Assembly (NCBI GenBank): GCA_963978445.1
Contig: CAXBRT010000072.1
Coordinates: 1-9,114, forward strand
Length of the DNA stretch: 9,114 bases
Direction: 5' to 3'
DNA from: TMED14 sp003444795
GTDB lineage: Bacteria > Bacteroidota > Bacteroidia > Flavobacteriales > Schleiferiaceae
The notes under the pieces were generated by a model. The model was not told where the DNA came from and ran no database searches. It saw nothing but the letters and a program-made list of their open reading frames with translations. Positions 1-7,103 of this stretch are shown here, in pieces. The translations under genes and the position numbers were made by a program. Each line of letters opens with the position of its first letter. The stretch's first letter is position 1.

Positions 1-58
1 GGACCCCCTGGGGACCCAAACGGAGGGCGTGCAAGGCGTAATTGTGCGGGGCCAATGA
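1..58 (+). CDS. 3' end of an unidentified upstream gene (partial)
   Basis: The frame starting at base 2 is open for 18 codons and stops with TGA at 56-58. It reads DPLGTQTEGVQGVIVRGQ. The stop overlaps the recO start in an ATGA arrangement like the other gene junctions here, which is the main reason to think it is a real gene end. The short tail, with a D-x-x-G turn and a final beta-like GVIVRG strand, loosely resembles the last strands of type IX secretion sorting domains, as found at the end of PorZ-like propeller proteins. That resemblance is inference from very few residues. The gene cannot be identified from what is present, and the frame of recO itself is also open upstream to the window edge. 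Confidence 0.5.
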   Translation, partial: DPLGTQTEGVQGVIVRGQ

Positions 59-777
59 GTTCGGCGAGTAGCCATGCCGTGCATGGGCTCATGCTCAGCC
101 AGATTCCCTACGGCGACAAAGGCCATATTCTGAAAATTTGGACTCGGCCTTTTGGGGTGCAGTCCTATATGGTGCACAGCGTTCGCTCCGGGAAGTCCGG
201 CATGCGACCCGCGCTGCTCTTGCCGATGACGGCGTTGGATGCCATGGTTACCCACCGCGACAAAGGACAGCTGGAAAAGGTTTCAGAAGTGCGGGCCTTG
301 ACAGTTTGGAAGCGACTGGCTACGGATCCCATGTGCCAAGCTTTGTGCTTGTTTGCAGCGGAAGTTTTGGCAAAGACGCTCAAAGCTGGCGATAGCAGCG
401 AAGCTTTTTTTGATGACGTCATGGATGTCCTTCACCGTTGGGATGAGCCGGGCACCTCGCTAGCCATGGCGGCCGTGGAACTTTGCGCTTTGATGGCGCA
501 CCATTTGGGCTTTGCGTTGGAGCCTGAGGATTACAAGAATGGATGGGAATTTGACCTCCAAGAAGGCCAATTCTGCCCGGCGGGAAATGCCCAGGGGGAG
601 TTTGTAGATGCTGAGGCAACGGCCGCCCTGGTTGAGTGGTTGCAACATCATGAGCGCATACCGCCGAAGGCGGTGCGGCATCGGCTGTTGGACCGTTTGA
701 TGTTGGGCTTGCGTTGGCACCATCCAGGGATGGGGGAAGTCCACAGCGTGGACATTTTGCGCGCGCTGCAAGCTTAA
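55..777 (+). CDS. recO: DNA repair protein RecO
   Basis: RecO is a cytoplasmic recombination mediator of the RecFOR pathway. It binds single-stranded DNA and SSB and helps load RecA at gaps. The 240-residue length is normal for the family. Residues about 1-80 fit the N-terminal OB fold: a hydrophobic strand, then YGDKGHIL at 19-26, WTRPFG at 29-34, and a basic R44-SGKSG-M50 loop. The rest is the helical C-terminal domain, with the family segment FDLQEGQFC at 166-174 and the closing HPGMGEVHSVDIL at 223-235, where RecO proteins typically read a glycine turn followed by SLxVL. The paired cysteines of zinc-binding RecO proteins are absent, as in E. coli RecO. The ATG at 55 is chosen because it overlaps the preceding TGA and places the OB fold correctly. 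The TAA stop overlaps the stop of the converging lipoprotein gene. Confidence 0.9.
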   Translation: MSSASSHAVHGLMLSQIPYGDKGHILKIWTRPFGVQSYMVHSVRSGKSGMRPALLLPMTALDAMVTHRDKGQLEKVSEVRALTVWKRLATDPMCQALCLFAAEVLAKTLKAGDSSEAFFDDVMDVLHRWDEPGTSLAMAAVELCALMAHHLGFALEPEDYKNGWEFDLQEGQFCPAGNAQGEFVDAEATAALVEWLQHHERIPPKAVRHRLLDRLMLGLRWHHPGMGEVHSVDILRALQA

Positions 778-793
778 TCCTTCAGCTTTGCGG
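766..793. other. imperfect hairpin at the convergent gene junction
   Basis: GCAAGCT at 768-774 can pair with AGCTTTGC at 784-791, with one bulged T and a 9-base loop that contains both stop codons. A wobble and one more pair extend the stem to 766-793. Neither strand has a T tract after the stem, so this is a poor intrinsic terminator by the usual rules. It is, however, the only stem-like structure I see where the two transcripts meet. The pairing is visible in the sequence; any termination role is speculative. Confidence 0.3.
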
Positions 794-1775
794 ACTGGAG
801 CGAGGTTTCCAATTCCATCATCACCTTCCGTTTTTTCATGCTTGGACCGTAGACCAAATAGCAAAGGTTGACCACGCGTTGATGCGCCTCATCTGTGTAG
901 GAATACAGGAGGAAGGGGCCGCCTCCAAATCCTTTTTGGGTCCGGAATAAGCCTCTTGACACATAGGTCAAGCGACCGTCTTGCTCTCGGTAGGATTGAA
1001 TGACGGGGATTTGAGGCTCCACAGCCAGGTAGCTGCCGTCTTGAACCCCTTCAAAGTAGCCATTCAGCAAGGAATCGAGGTCGCCTAAAAGGGCCTGACT
1101 TGGGTCGTATTCGCCATCCCAGGGAGCCACCCAGGCGAGCAAGTACTGAATGCTCTTGCGGGTGTCCTCGCGCAAAATGGCCATGCCTTTGCCGTCTAAA
1201 GTGGTTTTAAAGCCTTGTGCCAGGGTCAATTTTTTAAAGCCGAGGTTCTGGAGCGCGGGGGGCACGACGGCGCTTTGGCTGCTTTTAATTCGGCTCGCTA
1301 AAACGCGGGAGTCGTGCTCGTCAAACTTGGCCATGACATCTTGCAAAGAGGCCCGAACGCGCTGCTCCAGCTCGTCCACACTTGGCGCAATAATGGCAAT
1401 GACTAGTTGGGGAGAGGCCCAAAGGTCACGAATCACCAGGGTGGCGCTAGAGTCCGGAATGACGGCCAGCGTGAGGATGCTCTTGGAACGCTTGGTCAAG
1501 TTGGTGACCGCTTTTTGATCAATGCGTGAAAGGTCAAAGTGTGACTCTGCTTGGGGGAGCCCCGCCATGGGTTCTGCCAATGCCTCAATTAATGTGAGGC
1601 CCAAGCCGCCCTCCCATAGGTCGCGGTCGCAGAAAAGCGTGAGTTCGTTGTGAGTTCCGTTGCTGCTGGGGAGGTTGTTGCTCCGCTGCTGTGCACGGGC
1701 TTCAGGGCTGTCCGCATCGGTCTGGCAGGCGGTAAATGCCAGAAGCAGGCCAAGGGAAAGCGTCTTCCAGGTCAT
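774..1775 (-). CDS. DUF4837-like family lipoprotein of unknown function
   Basis: Predicted 333-residue lipoprotein that appears to belong to the Bacteroidota family DUF4837; no function is known to me. Residues 1-16 form a lipoprotein signal peptide ending LAFTA before Cys17. The residues after the cysteine, QTDAD, are acidic, which loosely recalls the Bacteroidota export signal that sends lipoproteins to the cell surface. The family-like stretch has W54-E-G near 54-56, GLPQAE at 72-77 and FDLSRI at 80-85, with DGSYLAVEP later at 246-254. I chose the ATG at 1773-1775 because it overlaps the TGA of the lytic transglycosylase gene and begins directly at the signal peptide. An in-frame ATG at 1832 would add 19 hydrophilic residues ahead of the signal. 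As the last gene of the run, coupled to a peptidoglycan enzyme, it may act in envelope maintenance (inference). Family assignment is from memory of motifs, without a profile search. Confidence 0.75.
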   Translation of the reverse strand: MTWKTLSLGLLLAFTACQTDADSPEARAQQRSNNLPSSNGTHNELTLFCDRDLWEGGLGLTLIEALAEPMAGLPQAESHFDLSRIDQKAVTNLTKRSKSILTLAVIPDSSATLVIRDLWASPQLVIAIIAPSVDELEQRVRASLQDVMAKFDEHDSRVLASRIKSSQSAVVPPALQNLGFKKLTLAQGFKTTLDGKGMAILREDTRKSIQYLLAWVAPWDGEYDPSQALLGDLDSLLNGYFEGVQDGSYLAVEPQIPVIQSYREQDGRLTYVSRGLFRTQKGFGGGPFLLYSYTDEAHQRVVNLCYLVYGPSMKKRKVMMELETSLQSAKLKD

Positions 1776-3028
1776 CCTTTGACTTTTAATTTTTGGCCAA
1801 TTCGAATGGTCGTTCCGCGTATGCCATTCCAACGTTGAATGTCGGATACGCGCACACCATACTTTTTCGCAATGGCCCCCAGGGTATCGCCCGAACGAAC
1901 CGTGTGGTACTTGGTGCTGCTCGATGAGCTGCTCGCCACTTGAGTCGGGGGTGGCAGTGGTGCTTTGGCCAATCGATGGGCGGTTGTCGCGTACAAGGTG
2001 TCGCTAAATGCTACATAAGCGGGCATGGCCGCTTTGGGAATGACAAAGCTGTAGATCTTGCCGTCCTTGTTGGGTCCGGGAACGTGGTGAAGTTTGTACT
2101 GAGGGTTCAGGACCGTGATCAAGGTGCTGTCAATGGAAAGTACCGCAGCAACGTCGTAGAGACCGACGGCTGCCGTGGCATTGATGGTGTCGACGTCGAA
2201 GAAAGTAGTCGGGGGAAGCTCCGCTTTGACCCCATGGAGGCCTGCGTAATTCATCGCATAGACCGCTCCAATATAAGCGGGCACATAGTTGCGAGTTTCT
2301 TTGGGCAAATAGGGACGGATCTCCCAGTAGGTCGTTCGGCCGCCCGAATAGCGAATCGCCTTAGACACATTTCCAGGGCCAGCATTGTAAGCCGCCAAAG
2401 CCAATTCCCAACTTCCAAAGATGTCGTACATCTTCTTCAAGTAGCGGCAGGCGGCGTCCGTGCTTTTGTACGGGTCCATCCGCTCGTCGACGTAGGACGA
2501 AATTTCGAGTCCCTGCAATTTCCCAGTTGCATACATAAACTGCCACAGACCTTTTGCTCCGACCGGGCTGGTGGCCGAGGGGTTCATGGCGCTTTCGATG
2601 ATGGGCAAATACTTGAGCTCCATGGGCATGTTGTAGCGGTCCAGGGCGGCTTCAAAAATGGGGAAGTAGTAGGACGAGCGGCCAATCACTCGGCCCAAAA
2701 ATTCTTTGCGGCGTCCCAAGTAGAACTGAATGGAATTCTTCACATCCGGGGTGAAGCGCAAATCCATAGGAGAGCGCTGATCCAAAGTGGCCAAGCGCTG
2801 TGCAATTACGGCATCGGACACTCCCAGAATGTCAGCGGCATTGGTGTCCACACCCTTGATGGCGTGGTGGACAAAGGTTTGTTCGGCGCGCGAGGTCAGC
2901 CAAGTCGCATAGGCAGAATCCGCGCGGCTGGCCAAGGGAAATTTAGGCACGACACTATCCATCACCGCAGCTTGAAGAACCGGTGCGTTTGCTATTACAA
3001 ACAAAAGAAGGAAGCGTCGCATCATCAT
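1772..3028 (-). CDS. mltD: MltD-like lytic transglycosylase with LysM domain
   Basis: Murein lytic transglycosylases cleave the MurNAc-GlcNAc bond of peptidoglycan and leave a 1,6-anhydro-MurNAc end. This 418-residue protein has a signal peptide at about 1-20 without a lipobox cysteine, so it is probably periplasmic. The SLT domain spans roughly 118-245. The catalytic glutamate is E145 in LPIIESAMNP, followed by SPVGAKGLWQFM at 154-165 and AYNAGPGNV at 213-221, the three classic goose-lysozyme-like motifs. An alanine/proline stretch and a run of six serines (367-372) lead to one C-terminal LysM domain (about 374-417, HTVRSGDTLGAIAKKYGV then a WNG motif), which binds glycan. E. coli MltD carries more LysM repeats. 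Three ATG codons occur in a row at the start; the first overlaps the gatA TGA. The stop overlaps the start of the DUF4837 gene, so translation of all three is probably coupled. Confidence 0.9.
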   Translation of the reverse strand: MMMRRFLLLFVIANAPVLQAAVMDSVVPKFPLASRADSAYATWLTSRAEQTFVHHAIKGVDTNAADILGVSDAVIAQRLATLDQRSPMDLRFTPDVKNSIQFYLGRRKEFLGRVIGRSSYYFPIFEAALDRYNMPMELKYLPIIESAMNPSATSPVGAKGLWQFMYATGKLQGLEISSYVDERMDPYKSTDAACRYLKKMYDIFGSWELALAAYNAGPGNVSKAIRYSGGRTTYWEIRPYLPKETRNYVPAYIGAVYAMNYAGLHGVKAELPPTTFFDVDTINATAAVGLYDVAAVLSIDSTLITVLNPQYKLHHVPGPNKDGKIYSFVIPKAAMPAYVAFSDTLYATTAHRLAKAPLPPPTQVASSSSSSTKYHTVRSGDTLGAIAKKYGVRVSDIQRWNGIRGTTIRIGQKLKVKG

Positions 3029-4440
3029 AGCTGGTCTAGAACGCGGGCCGCTTGGAAGAGTTTGGGCTCATCAAAGGGACCGGTCATGATTTGCATACCA
3101 AAAGGTAGGCCATTTGGATGCGGACCAGCGGGAATACTTACAGCGGGAATGCCAGCAATGGGTGCCTGCACGGTGAAGATGTCCTCCAAGTACAAGACGG
3201 TCGGGTCTGTATACTCCTGACCAAGGGGGAAGGCGGTGTGGGGGGTGGTGGGACCAATGAGTGCATCTACCTCGCTGAGGGCAGAGAGGGTGGCATCTCG
3301 TACTACGCGGCGGGCTTTCTGCGCTTTGCCGTAGAAAGCGTCGAAATAACCAGCGCTGAGGACAAAAGTTCCAAGGAGAATACGTCGTTGCACCTCTTTG
3401 CCAAAGCCTTCCGAACGCGAAAGTTTGTAGAGGGACTCCAAGTCTTCAAAATGCTCACTGCGATGCCCAATGAGGATGCCATCGTAACGCGCCAAGTTGG
3501 AACTAGCTTCCGCGGTGGTCAAAATGTAATAAATAGCTACCAAGGCATCCAAATAGGGGAAATCCAAGGCTTTGACCGTATGTCCGGCTGCTTGCAATTT
3601 TGCCACGGCCTCATCAAAGTGGGCACGAATGGCGGGATCAAGGGCCTCATTCTCGATGACCTCCCGGTAATAGCCAAAAGACATGGGCCGGTCAGCGGGA
3701 GCGGGGGCCATTTGAGGAACCTCTCGGTCTGAACACGTGGTATCGTAATCGTCGCCGCCCGAAATCACCTCTGTAATCAAGGCCAGATCATCCAAACATT
3801 TGGCAAAAGGACCAACTTGGTCAAATGAGGAGGCATAGGCAATGACGCCATGGCGAGAAACGCGCCCGTAAGTGGGTTTGACGCCATAAATGCCGGTAAA
3901 TGCGGCGGGTTGACGAATGGACCCCCCGGTATCTGAACCCAGGGAAGCGTGGCAAATGTCCGCCGCCACGGCTGCCGCGGAGCCTCCAGAGGAGCCCCCT
4001 GGGGTTAATGCGGGTTCGACTGGATTTTTAACGGGACCGTATGCCGAGGTCTCATTGGAAGAACCCATAGCGAATTCGTCACAGCCCGTTCGGCCCAAAA
4101 TAATGGCATCCGCGGCCAGCAATTTTTCAACGACCGTGGCCGAGAATTGCGCCTCAAAACCACGAAGCATGTTGGAGCTTGCGCTGACGCCATGACCGGT
4201 GTAGCACAAATTGTCCTTTAATGCCATAACTACCCCGGCAAGTGGGCCAGCCTGACCGGATTGGAGTTTCGCATCCACTTCTTGCGCTTTGGCGCGAGCG
4301 CTCTCCGGAAAGAGCTCAATAAAAATGTTGAGGTCTGAATTTTCTGCGGCGCGCTGCAAAGCCTCCTCTACCAATTGGATACAGGTGGTTTCCCCAGCGC
4401 GTAACGCCGAGTGCAGATGTGCAATACTTGGATAGGTCAC
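3025..4440 (-). CDS. gatA: Asp-tRNA(Asn)/Glu-tRNA(Gln) amidotransferase subunit A
   Basis: GatA is the glutaminase subunit of the GatCAB complex. It releases ammonia from glutamine so that misacylated Glu-tRNA(Gln) or Asp-tRNA(Asn) can be amidated. The 471 residues show the complete amidase-signature Ser-cisSer-Lys triad: K75 in MALKDNLC, S150 in PGGSSGGSAAA and nucleophile S174 in SDTGGSIRQP. Their spacing (75 and 24 residues) equals that of characterised GatA proteins. Other family landmarks are RTGCDEFAMGSSNE at 117-130, GVKPTYGRVSRHG at 186-198 and the C-terminal NGLPFGMQI at 443-451. The start is a GTG at 4438-4440 overlapping the tatA TGA as GTGA. An AAGGA lies directly before it, and there is no internal Met before residue 72. 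No gatB or gatC is in the window. A different amidase is less likely given the close match over the full length. Confidence 0.92.
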   Translation of the reverse strand: MTYPSIAHLHSALRAGETTCIQLVEEALQRAAENSDLNIFIELFPESARAKAQEVDAKLQSGQAGPLAGVVMALKDNLCYTGHGVSASSNMLRGFEAQFSATVVEKLLAADAIILGRTGCDEFAMGSSNETSAYGPVKNPVEPALTPGGSSGGSAAAVAADICHASLGSDTGGSIRQPAAFTGIYGVKPTYGRVSRHGVIAYASSFDQVGPFAKCLDDLALITEVISGGDDYDTTCSDREVPQMAPAPADRPMSFGYYREVIENEALDPAIRAHFDEAVAKLQAAGHTVKALDFPYLDALVAIYYILTTAEASSNLARYDGILIGHRSEHFEDLESLYKLSRSEGFGKEVQRRILLGTFVLSAGYFDAFYGKAQKARRVVRDATLSALSEVDALIGPTTPHTAFPLGQEYTDPTVLYLEDIFTVQAPIAGIPAVSIPAGPHPNGLPFGMQIMTGPFDEPKLFQAARVLDQL

Positions 4441-4622
4441 TCCTTGTCCTTAGGCTTCTCGTCCTCGTCTTCTTTCATGGCCTTCTTGAACTCTTTGACG
4501 CCTCCGCCCAAGCCTTTCATCAACTCGGGAATTTTGCGACCGCCAAACAGCAAGAGGACCAAAGCCACGATCAGAACAATCTGCCAAGGGCCAACCATGC
4601 CCAGAAAAATGCTTGATACCAT
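4437..4622 (-). CDS. tatA: Sec-independent protein translocase subunit TatA
   Basis: TatA is the small pore-forming subunit of the twin-arginine translocase, which exports folded proteins across the inner membrane. The 61 residues have the standard plan: a short N-terminal membrane helix (about 11-26), the FGG hinge at 26-28, an amphipathic helix (KIPELMKGLGGGVKEFKKAM, 30-49) and a highly charged tail ending in acidic and lysine residues. Gln14 sits near the polar position of the membrane segment, and the short length favours TatA over TatB. No tatC is nearby. The ATG at 4620-4622 follows a 43-base gap after gpsA, and the stop overlaps the GTG of gatA. An ATG at codon 9 would cut into the membrane segment's N-terminal flank and is less likely. 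Confidence 0.92.
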   Translation of the reverse strand: MVSSIFLGMVGPWQIVLIVALVLLLFGGRKIPELMKGLGGGVKEFKKAMKEDEDEKPKDKE

Positions 4623-4650
4623 TATGATGTCGTTAGTGGGGGTAAAAGTA

Positions 4651-4714
4651 CAAAGCCCCGAACCGCTATTTCAGTTTTTCCGCCAACTCGCGGATGACTT
4701 TTTTCGGGGCTTTG
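4651..4714. repeat. 12-base perfect inverted repeat spanning the gpsA end and gpsA-tatA gap
   Basis: CAAAGCCCCGAA at 4651-4662 is the exact reverse complement of TTCGGGGCTTTG at 4703-4714. The 40 bases between contain the gpsA stop codon and a smaller nested hairpin, TCCGC (4679-4683) with GCGGA (4690-4694) around a 6-base loop. One arm lies in the gpsA coding region (codons for GKAPKK) and the other in the gap. In the - strand transcript the closing arm is followed by UACUUUUACC and then, about 28 bases on, the tatA start. It could be an mRNA stabiliser, a processing site, an attenuator or a weak terminator between the two operon halves. The structure is seen; the role is inferred. Confidence 0.5.
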
Positions 4715-5661
4715 CCTTCATACAAGATTTTATAGACGGCCGAGGCAATGGGCATACGCACTTCGCGGGATTTTTTCACGTCGCGAATCAGCTTGGATGC
4801 ATAGTACCCCTCGGCGACCATGCTCATTTCCAACATAGCGCTCCGAACCGTGTAGCCTTTTCCGATGAGGTTCCCTAGCGTTCGGTTGCGCGAAAAAGGC
4901 GAATACATCGTCACAAATAGGTCGCCGGAATAAGCTGTTTTGGAAATGTCCCGTTTCATGGGCTGAACGGCCTTGATAAAGCGCTTCATTTCCACCAAGG
5001 CATTGCTCACGAGGACCGCCTGGAAATTGTCCCCATAGCCCAAACCGTGACAGATGCCCGCTGCAATCGCATAGATGTTCTTTAACACAGAGGAGTACTC
5101 CGTGCCGTAGATGTCATCTGTACAATTGGTTTGAATGGCCGGGCCACTGAGCTTCTTGGAAAGGACTTTAGCCAATTCGTCGCTTTGAGAAGCGATGGTC
5201 AGGTAAGAGAGGCGCTCCAGGGCCACTTCCTCCGCATGACAAGGTCCCAAAATGGCCCCAAACTGGCTGTAGTCTAGTCCAAAGCTGTCGTGCAGAAATT
5301 CCCCCACGATTTGGTGGGTTTGTGGTACGATGCCCTTTACGGCGGAAAAGACCATTTTGGTAGGCAAAATCTCCCGCAGAGGCTCAATCGCTTCAGCTAA
5401 AAAAGCAGAAGGGACCGCTAGCACTAAGATGTCGGAATCTTCCGCAACAGAAACAATATCGCTGTCCATGTCGAGCTTCTCAACATCCAACTCCACCTCG
5501 GAGAGGTACTTGGGGTTGTGGTGGTGAATTTGGATGTGCCTGATGTCCTCATCATGGCGCACCCACCACCCGACGCGGTCGTTGTTCTGCGAAAGAATTT
5601 TCACCAAAGCCGTAGCCCAAGAGCCACTACCAATTACAGCGATTGACGGATTTTTCCCCAT
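4666..5661 (-). CDS. gpsA: NAD(P)H-dependent glycerol-3-phosphate dehydrogenase
   Basis: GpsA reduces dihydroxyacetone phosphate to sn-glycerol 3-phosphate, the backbone precursor for phospholipids; it acts in the cytoplasm. The protein has 331 residues, the usual length. The N-terminal Rossmann fold opens with IGSGSWATAL (10-19). SAVKG at 106-110 holds the conserved Lys109, GPCHAEE at 139-145 forms the dinucleotide/substrate contact, and LKNIYAIAAG at 193-202 carries the likely catalytic Lys194. SRNRTLG at 257-263 is the substrate-binding arginine-asparagine motif of the all-helical C-terminal domain. The ATG at 5659-5661 starts 6 bases after the M28 peptidase stop, implying co-transcription. 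The gene ends with TAG, just inside a long inverted repeat that precedes tatA. Confidence 0.94.
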   Translation of the reverse strand: MGKNPSIAVIGSGSWATALVKILSQNNDRVGWWVRHDEDIRHIQIHHHNPKYLSEVELDVEKLDMDSDIVSVAEDSDILVLAVPSAFLAEAIEPLREILPTKMVFSAVKGIVPQTHQIVGEFLHDSFGLDYSQFGAILGPCHAEEVALERLSYLTIASQSDELAKVLSKKLSGPAIQTNCTDDIYGTEYSSVLKNIYAIAAGICHGLGYGDNFQAVLVSNALVEMKRFIKAVQPMKRDISKTAYSGDLFVTMYSPFSRNRTLGNLIGKGYTVRSAMLEMSMVAEGYYASKLIRDVKKSREVRMPIASAVYKILYEGKAPKKVIRELAEKLK

Positions 5662-5667
5662 GACGGT

Positions 5668-7098
5668 TTATTGGACGCGCGCGTTTTTGGCGGCGATGTC
5701 GACAAAGGTCATGCGTGGATACGCTTCGGCGCGGCGAATAATTTCTAAAGCTGCTTCGGTCACTTTCACCAAGCCGTCCATGTCGATTTTATCCAAATCA
5801 TCGGTGGGGCCATGGTAGTCCTCGTGTAACCCCGTGTGAAGCATAATGGCTGGAATACCCGCGCGCACAAAAGAGGCGTGATCGCTTCGTGGAAAGAGCG
5901 CAGGAATTTCTTCAATGCCAAATTGGTCACAAGGCATACCGCGCAAAATGCTATTCCACTCCGTGGCGCTTTCCGTGGCGTAAATCATCAAGCTGTCTGC
6001 ACGGTTCAAACGGCCGACCATGTCAATGTTCAGCATGTAGGCAAAATCGTGCACAGGCACCGGGCAGTTTTCCACGAAGTATTTGGATCCCAAGAGTCCA
6101 TCCTCTTCGGCCGAGAAGGCAACAAACAGGACGTTGCGGCCCTGGACTTCAGGGTGCTGCTTGATCTGGCGCACCAATTCCAATAAGACCGCAGTGCCGC
6201 TGGCATTGTCATCGGCCCCATTGTGTACTTGACCCTCTGCATTGGGATCGCGAGACCCCCATTTGCCAAGTCCAACGTGGTCGTAATGGGCGCCAATTAC
6301 CATGGTGGTAGGCATACCGTTGTCGAGGAACCCCGCCACGTTGTAAGCCTCGGCTCCGCGCTCTTGGATGGCCATGGAGAATCCTAGGTCTTTTTGGGCG
6401 CGTCGAAGTTTTCGCACCCATTTTTTGCCGCTGACCAAGGCCACGGGGATGCCCAAATCGCGCTGACGGCGAATCATCATTTGGGTGATGCCTTTTTTGT
6501 TTTTCCGGTCGAGCAAAATGATGGCCTTAGCTCCGGCTTTCTGGGCGTTCTCCATGCGGGTGGAAAGACCCGTATAGTAGCCCGCGTACTTCTTTTTGTC
6601 CTTGGCGGTTAACTCCCAGTCCATGGTCACAATTTGGCCCATCAAATCTTGGCCCGAAAAGTGAACGCCTTCAATGCCCGCGTTTACATACACGGAACTG
6701 CCTTCAAAGGCGCCCGTCTTGCTGTACGGCAATAGGACAAAAGCAGGCGCGGGCGCCTTGCCGTCATTGACGTAAAGGGTGTCGCTCTTTACGCGGATCC
6801 AGTTCCCATGCTTGGGCAAATGGGCAGGACGCGGGGCGGCAAATTGTTGGGTGAATCCGCCCGGGAAAAAGGGGCGAAGGCCGGCATCTTGGAAATTGCG
6901 AATGAGATAGGCGATGGCTTCATTGGCGCCCTCGGTTCCGGGCAATCGGCCCTCCAGGTCGTCCGAAGCCAAAAACTCCATGTCGCGCTTCAAGTTTTCA
7001 CGGGCTTCACCGCTGAGGCTATTGCATTTAAAAACTTGGGCGGATAGGCCTGAAAAAGCAATTAAAAAGACAAAAATTAAGCTGCGTTTCATGCGCAT
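5668..7098 (-). CDS. secreted M28 family zinc metallopeptidase with PA-like insert
   Basis: Predicted exported aminopeptidase-like metallopeptidase of family M28, 476 residues. A signal peptide covers about 1-20 (basic start, hydrophobic core, cleavage after LSA) with no twin arginine and no lipobox. After a FLASDDLEGRLPGTEGA segment (42-58), residues about 130-235 fit a PA-type insert. The di-zinc catalytic core follows: H271 in GAHYDHVG, bridging D296 in GADDNASG, general base E331 and ligand E332 in SAEEDGLLG, D359 in NIDMVGR, and H429 in DYHGPTDD. All expected ligands are present, so the enzyme should be active, releasing N-terminal residues from peptides outside the inner membrane; the exact substrate is unknown. 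I start it at the ATG at 7096-7098, 5 bases after the lspA stop. The ATG at 7090-7092 (MKRS) is equally plausible. It has no visible C-terminal sorting domain, so the periplasm is the likely location. Confidence 0.88.
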   Translation of the reverse strand: MRMKRSLIFVFLIAFSGLSAQVFKCNSLSGEARENLKRDMEFLASDDLEGRLPGTEGANEAIAYLIRNFQDAGLRPFFPGGFTQQFAAPRPAHLPKHGNWIRVKSDTLYVNDGKAPAPAFVLLPYSKTGAFEGSSVYVNAGIEGVHFSGQDLMGQIVTMDWELTAKDKKKYAGYYTGLSTRMENAQKAGAKAIILLDRKNKKGITQMMIRRQRDLGIPVALVSGKKWVRKLRRAQKDLGFSMAIQERGAEAYNVAGFLDNGMPTTMVIGAHYDHVGLGKWGSRDPNAEGQVHNGADDNASGTAVLLELVRQIKQHPEVQGRNVLFVAFSAEEDGLLGSKYFVENCPVPVHDFAYMLNIDMVGRLNRADSLMIYATESATEWNSILRGMPCDQFGIEEIPALFPRSDHASFVRAGIPAIMLHTGLHEDYHGPTDDLDKIDMDGLVKVTEAALEIIRRAEAYPRMTFVDIAAKNARVQ

Positions 7099-7103
7099 AG
7101 GGT

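Noticed and set aside
1776..1832. Longer N-terminus for the DUF4837-like lipoprotein from an ATG at 1832
   Set aside because: It would place 19 hydrophilic residues before a clear lipoprotein signal peptide and overlap the LysM coding region by 61 bases; the ATG at 1775 gives the standard overlap.
1940..3220. 426-codon open frame on the + strand opposite the lytic transglycosylase gene
   Set aside because: It lies almost wholly antisense to a gene with intact SLT and LysM motifs, and its translation shows no domain, signal peptide or recognisable motif. It is a shadow frame from codon bias.
3118..3732. 204-codon open frame on the + strand opposite gatA
   Set aside because: The opposite strand encodes well-conserved GatA; the antisense translation is glycine- and serine-rich without family signature.
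4623..4665. Separate promoter for tatA in the gap (TACTTTTA as -7 element)
   Set aside because: The -7 match has one mismatch and no TTG lies 17-23 bases upstream; only a CTG at 21 bases, so the pair is too weak to call.
7036..7098. Twin-arginine signal on the M28 peptidase, which would link it to nearby tatA
   Set aside because: The N-terminus reads MRMKRSLIF, without the paired arginines and following FLK-type motif; it looks like a Sec signal.
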